5,009 nt of DNA from Clostridia bacterium. Lineage in GTDB: Bacteria > Bacillota > Clostridia > Christensenellales > Borkfalkiaceae. The stretch is from positions 1-5,009 of the forward strand of contig JAFTHR010000050.1 of NCBI GenBank assembly GCA_017457345.1, in the 5' to 3' direction. Made by a program: the position numbers and the translations under genes. The notes under the pieces are model-generated. The model saw only the letters and a program-made list of their open reading frames with translations. It was not told where the DNA came from and did not search any database. Shown here in pieces: positions 1-5,009 of this stretch; position 1 is the first letter of the stretch, and the number at the start of each line of letters is the position of its first letter.

Positions 1-912
1 AGCAACCTTTTATTGCTTTGGCCTAGCGGGTCAGGTAAAACGTTTCTTGCAAGAACACTTGCAAAAAATTTAAACGGTCCCTTTGCCACGAGCGACGCCA
101 CCTCGTTGACCGAAGCGGGCTACGTGGGTGAGGATGTGGAAAACATCCTTTTAAAACTCATCCAAAACGCCGATTACGACGTGGAGAAAGCACAACGCGG
201 CATTATCTATATCGACGAAATTGATAAAATTGCAAGAAAGAGCGAAAACGATTCCATCACGCGTGACGTTTCCGGTGAAGGCGTGCAACAAGCGCTTTTA
301 AAAATCATTGAAAGCACCACGGCGAACGTTCCCCCGCATGGCGGCAGAAAACACCCCAACCAAGAGTGCTTGCGCATTGACACCACGAACATTTTGTTCA
401 TTTGTGGCGGTGCGTTCGTAGGCTTGGATAAAATCGTTTCTTCAAGAAAAGACGATACTACGCTAGGCTTCGGCGGCAAAGTCCGTTTGGGCGCAAACGA
501 AGCGGACTATTCGGTACTCGACGACGTGAAACCCCAAGACTTAACGAAGTTCGGTTTAATCCCCGAATTCGTGGGGCGTATTCCTATCGTTGTGAACCTT
601 GACCCGCTCGACGAAGACGCGCTCGTGAAAATTTTGACCGAGCCGAAAAACGCCATCATCAAGCAATACCAAAAGTTGGTGGGCTTAGACGGCGTGAAAC
701 TTACCTTTGAAGAAGACGCGGTGCGCGAGATTGCGCAAACCGCCATCCGTTTAAAAACGGGCGCGCGCGGATTACGCACGATTATCGAAAACGTGATGAT
801 CGACGTAATGTATAAAATCCCTTCCGAAGAAAAAGTGGAAGAAGTGGTTGTTTCCCGCGAATGTTTAACGGACGGCAAATCCCCCCGTCTTATCTACAAA
901 GAAACGGCATAA
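1..912 (+). CDS. clpX: ATP-dependent Clp protease ATP-binding subunit ClpX (5' partial)
   Basis: ClpX is the hexameric AAA+ unfoldase that recognises tagged or damaged proteins and threads them into the ClpP peptidase in the cytoplasm. The frame is open from base 1, so the gene starts outside the window; 303 residues are visible, beginning at about residue 113 of E. coli ClpX. The N-terminal zinc-binding domain is therefore not seen. In visible numbering: Walker A WPSGSGKT at 7-14, pore loop GYVG at 40-43, Walker B IIYIDEID at 68-75 with catalytic E73, the RKH loop at 116-118, the ClpP-docking LGF loop at 155-157, the arginine finger in PEFVGR (R193), and sensor 2 GARGLR at 254-259. The LGF loop implies a working ClpP partner. 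The oddity is W7, where the family has glycine (GPTGSGKT); the Walker lysine and threonine are intact. The TTG at position 13 is internal and is not the start. The TAA stop is followed by a weak hairpin. The family assignment is certain; whether the tryptophan is real is not. Confidence 0.98.
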   Translation, partial: SNLLLLWPSGSGKTFLARTLAKNLNGPFATSDATSLTEAGYVGEDVENILLKLIQNADYDVEKAQRGIIYIDEIDKIARKSENDSITRDVSGEGVQQALLKIIESTTANVPPHGGRKHPNQECLRIDTTNILFICGGAFVGLDKIVSSRKDDTTLGFGGKVRLGANEADYSVLDDVKPQDLTKFGLIPEFVGRIPIVVNLDPLDEDALVKILTEPKNAIIKQYQKLVGLDGVKLTFEEDAVREIAQTAIRLKTGARGLRTIIENVMIDVMYKIPSEEKVEEVVVSRECLTDGKSPRLIYKETA

Positions 913-920
913 ATAGCACA

Positions 921-958
921 AAAAGGGCGGAGCAGGTAGTTGTTTCCGCCTATTTATT
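921..958 (+). terminator. Possible weak intrinsic terminator after clpX
   Basis: GGCGGA at 926-931 pairs with TCCGCC at 945-950 around a 13-base loop, with a possible extra G-U pair at each end of the stem. An A-run precedes it (920-924) and a T-rich stretch, TATTTATT, follows (951-958). The stem is short and the T-tract is interrupted, so it may only attenuate read-through from clpX into the next gene. It fills most of the 68-base gap, and I see no convincing promoter there. Confidence 0.4.
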
Positions 959-967
959 CCAAAAACC

Positions 968-973
968 AAGGAG
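968..973 (+). promoter_or_regulatory. Ribosome-binding site for the TIM-barrel gene
   Basis: AAGGAG lies 7 bases upstream of the ATG at 981. This near-consensus Shine-Dalgarno sequence decides the start in favour of 981 over the in-frame ATG at 861, which lies inside clpX. Confidence 0.85.
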
Positions 974-980
974 AAAACAG

Positions 981-1862
981 ATGTTTATTTCAATTGATAC
1001 CTGGTGCTTGAAAAATTACGGCAGCGTGGAAAAAGTGATTGCGCTTTTAAAAGAAAGCGGGTTCGACGCTTACGACTATACCTTTGGAGAACCCGGTTTT
1101 GCAGACGAGTTTTTCCTTTTCGACGATTATTTAGAACGTGCCAAAAAACTGCGCGCGTTTGCCGACGGGTTGGGCATTGCCTGCAATCAAACGCACGCCC
1201 CTTTCCCCACGTGGCTTCCTTCCTATAAAAAAATTCCTTCTTGGGTGGGCGCAACCGACCACGAATCGTATAACGCCAAAATGTTTAAAGATATCGTCCG
1301 CTCTTTGGAAGTGAGCGCTATTTTAGGCGCAAAGGTTTGCGTGGTACATCCCGCGAACGACGCATCCGCCGAAGAGAACGCCGAATTTTACAAACGCTTA
1401 GAGCCCGTTGCGCGGAGAGTGGGCGTAAAAATCGGGCTTGAAAATATGTGGAATAGAACGCCGGATGGCAAAAACTGCGCAGCGGCTTGTTCTCACCACG
1501 AAGACTTTGCAAAACACCTTTCTCTTCTCCCCGCAGACGTATTCGTGGCGTGCTTGGATATCGGCCACGCGGAAATGAGCGGGCTGGATACGAGCGCGGT
1601 GGAAATGATTTACGCACTCAAAGACCGTTTGGCGGCTTTACATATTCACGATAACGATAAGGTGAACGATTCGCACCGCTTGCCCTACACCATGGCAATC
1701 GACTTTGAACAAATTTTAACGGCGCTTAAAGAAGTGAACTATCGTGGAGACGTCACCTTTGAAACGAGTTATTTTGCACTCCCGTTCCCCTTGGAAACCT
1801 ATCCTGCGGTTGCAAGCCTTTTGGCTTCGGTTGCAAAGTATATGCGTAGCAGATTAAATTAA
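981..1862 (+). CDS. Sugar phosphate isomerase/epimerase-like TIM-barrel protein
   Basis: This 293-residue protein belongs to the xylose isomerase-like TIM-barrel superfamily (AP endonuclease family 2 fold), whose members isomerise or epimerise sugars and polyols using a divalent metal. No signal peptide or membrane segment is seen, so it is probably cytoplasmic. Strand-end motifs come in the expected order: NQTHAPFP at 69-76, VVHPAND at 121-127, IGLENMWN at 151-158, CLDIGHAEMSG at 191-201, ALHIHDND at 219-226 and VTFETS at 258-263. By family analogy the metal ligands are E154, D193, a histidine of the HIH motif (H221 or H223) and E261; this set looks complete, so the enzyme should be active. 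The start at 981 has a strong ribosome-binding site and gives a normal length and N-terminus. It follows clpX on the same strand, but the hairpin between them makes co-transcription uncertain, and it ends at a strong terminator facing ysxC. The substrate cannot be told from sequence. Endonuclease IV is a less likely alternative because its fuller set of metal ligands is not evident. Confidence 0.9.
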   Translation: MFISIDTWCLKNYGSVEKVIALLKESGFDAYDYTFGEPGFADEFFLFDDYLERAKKLRAFADGLGIACNQTHAPFPTWLPSYKKIPSWVGATDHESYNAKMFKDIVRSLEVSAILGAKVCVVHPANDASAEENAEFYKRLEPVARRVGVKIGLENMWNRTPDGKNCAAACSHHEDFAKHLSLLPADVFVACLDIGHAEMSGLDTSAVEMIYALKDRLAALHIHDNDKVNDSHRLPYTMAIDFEQILTALKEVNYRGDVTFETSYFALPFPLETYPAVASLLASVAKYMRSRLN

Positions 1863-1879
1863 CTTCCTTAAATAAAAAC

Positions 1880-1911
1880 AAAAAGACGGCGATCGTTCGC
1901 CGTCTTTTTTT
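1880..1911. terminator. Bidirectional intrinsic terminator between convergent genes
   Basis: GACGGCGA (1885-1892) pairs perfectly with TCGCCGTC (1897-1904) around a four-base loop. The stem extends by five A-T pairs (1880-1884 with 1905-1909), giving 13 base pairs. On the plus strand seven T's follow (1905-1911). On the minus strand the A-rich stretch at 1874-1884 reads as a T-tract broken by one G. It can therefore end transcripts of both the TIM-barrel gene and the lon-ysxC operon. The ysxC stop codon (1910-1912) abuts the base of the stem. Confidence 0.93.
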
Positions 1912-2635
1912 ATTCTTCTATTTGTTCTTGTTCTTCCGCTTCGCCAAATTGCGGGGCTTGCCAAACGGACAACACTTGTGCGATTTTTTCCACAACGGCG
2001 TTTTTGCCGTAGCCCGTTTCCGAACTCGTGGCGATTACGTCGTCTATCCCTAAATACAAATCCGCCGCGATTGCCTTTGCGTTTTCTTTGAGTTTCATTT
2101 TCGAAAGTTTATCCGCCTTGGTTAATAGAACGGTGAACGGGATGGTGTGGAAGTGCAAAAATTCTAACATTTGCACGTCGTCTTCCGTAGGGTCGTGGCG
2201 GCTATCCATTAACGCGAGCACGTGCGCGATTCCTTGTTTGTTTTCAAAGAATTCTTCCAGCGTTTTCGCCCACTTTATCTTTTCCATTTTCGATACGCGC
2301 GCAAAGCCGTAGCCGGGGAGATCGGCAAGCACGAACGAGCCGAAGTCAAAGTAGTTTACAAGCCGCGTTCTGCCCGGCTCGCTACTCGTTTTGGCAAGCC
2401 GTTTTTGCCCCGCTAGCATATTGATAAACGAACTTTTTCCCACGTTCGATTTGCCGCATACCGCAATCACCGGTTTTTTCGTTTTTATAAACTGTTTTGC
2501 CGTTGCCGCAGACGTGATAAACGTAGGGCTCTTGATAAGCAAACGGTATTCTTCGCTTACCTGCCCCTCGTTTTTGCCGTAATTTTCCTTTCTAGGATAG
2601 AGCGGCTTCTTTTGTTCCGTCGGTTTTTTCGCCAT
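1910..2635 (-). CDS. ysxC: Ribosome biogenesis GTP-binding protein YsxC/EngB (YihA family)
   Basis: YsxC/EngB is a small TRAFAC-class GTPase needed for late assembly of the 50S ribosomal subunit and is essential in B. subtilis and E. coli. All G motifs are visible in the 241-residue protein: G1 GKSNVGKS at 61-68, the G2 threonine T90 in EPGRTR, G3 DLPGYG at 105-110, G4 TKAD at 172-175 and G5 SSE at 204-206. DSRHDPTEDD at 144-153 is also typical of this family. The ATG at 2635 is chosen because GAGGA precedes it by 4-5 bases; a TTG six codons upstream lies within lon and has no advantage. The protein is longer than the usual roughly 195-210 residues. Some 30 basic, polar residues precede the core (MAKKPTEQKK...), and an acidic tail rich in Glu and Gln (232-241) follows it. 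It lies 7 bases downstream of lon, an order also seen in B. subtilis (lonA-ysxC), so it is almost certainly co-transcribed with lon. Confidence 0.97.
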   Translation of the reverse strand: MAKKPTEQKKPLYPRKENYGKNEGQVSEEYRLLIKSPTFITSAATAKQFIKTKKPVIAVCGKSNVGKSSFINMLAGQKRLAKTSSEPGRTRLVNYFDFGSFVLADLPGYGFARVSKMEKIKWAKTLEEFFENKQGIAHVLALMDSRHDPTEDDVQMLEFLHFHTIPFTVLLTKADKLSKMKLKENAKAIAADLYLGIDDVIATSSETGYGKNAVVEKIAQVLSVWQAPQFGEAEEQEQIEE

Positions 2636-2639
2636 ACTT

Positions 2640-2644
2640 TCCTC
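2640..2644 (-). promoter_or_regulatory. ysxC ribosome-binding site overlapping the lon stop codon
   Basis: Read on the minus strand, the junction is TGAGGAAAGTATG. The lon TGA stop (2645-2643) shares bases with the GAGGA Shine-Dalgarno sequence of ysxC, whose ATG is at 2635-2633. This fixes the ysxC start and suggests translational coupling: ribosomes finishing lon would sit on the ysxC initiation region. Confidence 0.85.
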
Positions 2645-5009
2645 AATCGGCAAACGCCTTTTTAAACACTTCGTCTACTTCGCTCACGGGAATAAAAGTG
2701 ATGTCCTTTCTCACCGTTTCGGGGATTTTTTCCACGTCTCGCAAGTTCTCTTCGGGCACGATTACCGTTTTAATTCCCTGCCTTCTTGCCGCCAACGCTT
2801 TTTCTTTCAATCCGCCGATTGCAAGCACCTTGCCGCGGAGGGTTATTTCGCCCGTCATGGCAATATCGGCTCGCGCCTTTTTGCCGGTAAACACTGAAAG
2901 CACCGCCGTGGCAATCGTTATGCCGGCACTAGGCCCGTCCTTCGGCGTTGCCCCTTCGGGTACGTGGATATGAATATCCGTTTTATCAAACGCTTCGGCG
3001 TTTATCCCGTACTTTTCCGCGTGCGAACGAATATACGTGATAGCGGTGAGCGCAGATTCTTTCATTACGTCGCCAAGTTTCCCCGTTAAACGGATTTCGC
3101 CTTTGCCCGCAACGGTCGTTGCTTCCACGGTGAGCGTTGCGCCGCCGACCGCCGTCCACGCAAGCCCGGTGACTGCACCCGTTTCCGCCTTTTTTCTGCC
3201 CTTTTCTTTCAGGTATTTCGGCGCGCCGAGAAGTTCTTCCGCTTTCTTTTTATCGACCGTTATTTTGCCGATTTCGGGGTTATTCGCCTTTTGCATTGCT
3301 ATCTTGCGGCAAAGCGTTCCCACCGTTCTTTCTAGCGTTCTAACGCCCGCTTCCATGGTGTATCCTTCAATTACGGTGCGGAGCGCTTCCACTTTAAAGG
3401 ATGCGTCTTCCGCGCAAAGCCCGTTCGCCTTTAATTGCTTGGGTACGAGATACCGTTTTGCAATTTCCGTTTTTTCTTCGGTGGTGTACCCCGAAAGGCG
3501 GATAATTTCCATTCTATCCAGTAGCGGCGCAGGGATAGTATCCACGGTGTTTGCCGTGGCAATAAACAGCACTTTGCTTAAATCGTACGCCTCTTCCAAA
3601 TATCTATCGCGGAAGGAATTATTTTGTTCGGGATCGAGCACTTCTAAAAGGGCGCTCGCGGGATCTCCGCGCATATCCGAAGATACTTTGTCGATTTCGT
3701 CTAATAAGAACACGGGGTTAAGCGTGCCCGCCGTCTTCATTGCGTAGAGCACTCTGCCGGGCATAGAGCCGATATACGTTCTTCTGTGTCCACGAATTTC
3801 CGCTTCGTCTTTCACGCCGCCAAGCGACATACGCACGAACTTTCTACCGAGCGCTCTCGCCACCGATTGAGCAATACTCGTTTTTCCAACGCCGGGCGGG
3901 CCAACCAAGCAAAGGATCGGCGCTTTCATATCCTGTTTGAGTTTTAACACGGCAAGATACTCCGTCACGCGTTCTTTAATTTCTTCAAGTCCGTAATGGT
4001 CTTCGTTTAAAATTTTCACGCAGTCGGCAAGTTTTTCAGTATCCGCCGTTTGCTCCGTCCAAGGAAGTTCTAACACTTGATCAAGATAACCCGTCACCAC
4101 CGTGTATTCGGGAGAAGAAGAGTGCATCTTCTTCATTCTCTCTATTTCTTTTAAGCATTTTTCTTCCATTACGGGGGGCAGGTGCTTGTTTTTCACCTTT
4201 TCGGCGTATTGTTCCGCTTCGTCTAAATCGCCACCGAGTTCCTTTTGTATCGCCTTCATTTGCTCGTTTAAAAAGTACTCTTTTTGCGATTTATCAATGC
4301 TTTTTTTCACCGAAAGCGCAATTTTTCTTTCGATTGCGGAAATTTCCTTCTCGTCGTTTAAACACCGTTCTAAAATCATCATTTGTTCGGTGATGCTTTG
4401 CGCTTGCAAAATTTGTTGCTTTACGTCGATACGCACGCGCATTTCGGTCACAACGGTGTGAATTGCCTTTTCGGTGTCGTTCTCAAAGTCTAATTCTTTG
4501 CTTGCTTTTTCGTTGAGTTTTCCCGTTTCCGCAAGCACTTCTTTTACTAATTCATTGAGCACGCGTGCGTGTGCACGGAACTCTTTATCGCCTTCTTCTG
4601 GAACGAGATCGGACATACGCTCCGCCACGGCGTGGAAACAACCCTTTTTAATACAGAAGGACTGCGCCCGTGCCCTGAATAAACCGCGCCCTAAAATCCG
4701 CAGCGTACCGCTTGCCGTGCGGTGGATTTTATCAATGCGAACAACCGTGCCCACTTCGAATAAATCCCCTTCGTTTACGTCCGTTTTTTGCGGATCTTTT
4801 TGCGCGCAAACTAAAATCTCTCTATCGGGGCTTTCGTAGGCAAGTTCAATGGCGCGGATGGTGAGCGCGCGGCTTGCTTCTATGGTGATGGAGACGAGCG
4901 GAAAAGCCACCTGCCCGCGAAAGGCGAGCACGGGGTATTCGTTTTCGTTGCCGTCTTCCAGCGTTAACGCGCGGAACGCTTCTACAACCGTCTCCTGTTT
5001 TCTTTCTTC
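2643..5009 (-). CDS. lon: ATP-dependent serine protease Lon (LonA type, 5' partial)
   Basis: Lon is a cytoplasmic homohexameric AAA+ protease that degrades misfolded and selected regulatory proteins, with ATPase and peptidase in one chain. The frame stays open to base 5009, so the start lies outside; 788 residues are visible. In visible numbering: the N-terminal substrate-binding domain begins at YPVLAFRG (25-32) and runs to about 230, then a charged helical linker. The AAA+ module has Walker A GPPGVGKT at 370-377 (K376), pore loop YIGSMPGR at 412-419, Walker B LLDEIDK at 435-441, sensor-1 N487, arginine finger R499 and sensor-2 R557. The C-terminal protease domain has catalytic S694 in KDGPSAG and K737 in LKEKALAA. 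The 43-residue spacing of this Ser-Lys pair equals that of E. coli (S679, K722), so the protein should be active. The soluble N domain marks it as LonA rather than membrane-bound LonB. The GTG at 4931 is not the start, since YP precedes the conserved VLAFRG. At least 14 more N-terminal residues are present than in E. coli Lon. The promoter is outside the window. Confidence 0.98.
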   Translation of the reverse strand, partial: EERKQETVVEAFRALTLEDGNENEYPVLAFRGQVAFPLVSITIEASRALTIRAIELAYESPDREILVCAQKDPQKTDVNEGDLFEVGTVVRIDKIHRTASGTLRILGRGLFRARAQSFCIKKGCFHAVAERMSDLVPEEGDKEFRAHARVLNELVKEVLAETGKLNEKASKELDFENDTEKAIHTVVTEMRVRIDVKQQILQAQSITEQMMILERCLNDEKEISAIERKIALSVKKSIDKSQKEYFLNEQMKAIQKELGGDLDEAEQYAEKVKNKHLPPVMEEKCLKEIERMKKMHSSSPEYTVVTGYLDQVLELPWTEQTADTEKLADCVKILNEDHYGLEEIKERVTEYLAVLKLKQDMKAPILCLVGPPGVGKTSIAQSVARALGRKFVRMSLGGVKDEAEIRGHRRTYIGSMPGRVLYAMKTAGTLNPVFLLDEIDKVSSDMRGDPASALLEVLDPEQNNSFRDRYLEEAYDLSKVLFIATANTVDTIPAPLLDRMEIIRLSGYTTEEKTEIAKRYLVPKQLKANGLCAEDASFKVEALRTVIEGYTMEAGVRTLERTVGTLCRKIAMQKANNPEIGKITVDKKKAEELLGAPKYLKEKGRKKAETGAVTGLAWTAVGGATLTVEATTVAGKGEIRLTGKLGDVMKESALTAITYIRSHAEKYGINAEAFDKTDIHIHVPEGATPKDGPSAGITIATAVLSVFTGKKARADIAMTGEITLRGKVLAIGGLKEKALAARRQGIKTVIVPEENLRDVEKIPETVRKDITFIPVSEVDEVFKKAFAD

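Noticed and set aside
13..15. TTG as the start codon of the clpX reading frame
   Set aside because: It falls inside the conserved strand just before Walker A, and the frame is open to base 1 with family-like residues (S-N-L-L). The gene is truncated by the window edge.
207..878. Minus-strand open frames antisense to clpX
   Set aside because: They are shadows of conserved ClpX codons and have no domain or start signal.
861..980. In-frame ATG at 861 giving a TIM-barrel protein 40 residues longer
   Set aside because: It lies inside the clpX coding sequence, has no ribosome-binding site, and the extra residues do not resemble the family. AAGGAG directly precedes the ATG at 981.
2651..2653. TTG start adding six residues to YsxC
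   Set aside because: It lies within lon coding sequence, while the ATG at 2635 has a well-placed GAGGA.
3037..3747. Plus-strand open frame of 236 codons antisense to lon
   Set aside because: It is a shadow of the Lon coding frame, with a Ser/Ala/Val-rich composition, no recognisable domain and no ribosome-binding site. Lon on the opposite strand is fully conserved here.
4102..4839. Two plus-strand open frames (4102-4461 and 4474-4839) antisense to the lon 5' part
   Set aside because: Their composition is rich in Ser, Phe and Cys, as expected from reading Lys/Glu-rich coding sequence backwards. No family resemblance or start signal was seen.
4929..4931. GTG start of Lon
   Set aside because: This codon is the conserved valine of PVLAFRG. 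The frame continues open upstream with no stop to the window edge.
1..5009. CRISPR array, insertion sequence, tRNA, riboswitch or phage-like module
   Set aside because: No direct-repeat series, terminal inverted repeats, transposase, tRNA cloverleaf or phage gene was seen. Nearly all bases belong to four well-conserved or ordinary genes, and the two gaps are short.

Overview
The window reads as an ordinary bacterial chromosome segment, most likely from a Bacillota (Firmicutes) lineage of Clostridia type. The basis is the gene set: clpX, an ATP-dependent lon protease and the GTPase gene ysxC/engB lie close together, as in the clpX-lonB-lonA-ysxC region of Bacillus subtilis. Ribosome-binding sites are strong (AAGGAG, GAGGA) and base composition is moderate, with many AAA, GAA and GCG codons. 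No ribosomal RNA or other marker gene is present to fix the taxon, so this assignment is an inference.

Layout. Positions 1-912 (+) hold the 3' part of clpX, cut by the left edge just before its Walker A motif. After a 68-base gap with a weak terminator-like hairpin comes a complete 293-residue sugar-phosphate isomerase/epimerase-like TIM-barrel gene (981-1862, +). A strong bidirectional hairpin terminator (about 1880-1911) separates it from two convergent minus-strand genes: ysxC/engB (1910-2635) and, upstream of it, lon (2643-5009), whose 5' end runs off the right edge. Lon and ysxC form a tight operon with a 7-base gap, and the lon stop codon lies inside the ysxC Shine-Dalgarno sequence.

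How the genes relate. ClpX (unfoldase partner of ClpP) and Lon are two AAA+ arms of cytoplasmic protein quality control. YsxC/EngB is an essential GTPase for large ribosomal subunit assembly. The TIM-barrel enzyme has no obvious link to these and probably acts on a small carbohydrate or polyol. Almost the whole window is coding; the only gaps are 913-980 and 1863-1909.

I found no previously undescribed system. The most notable observation is a tryptophan in place of the first glycine of the ClpX Walker A motif, close to the window edge, which may be a sequence error or a real variant. Smaller points are the altered orientation of clpX relative to lon-ysxC, extra tails on YsxC, and an N-terminal extension on Lon.
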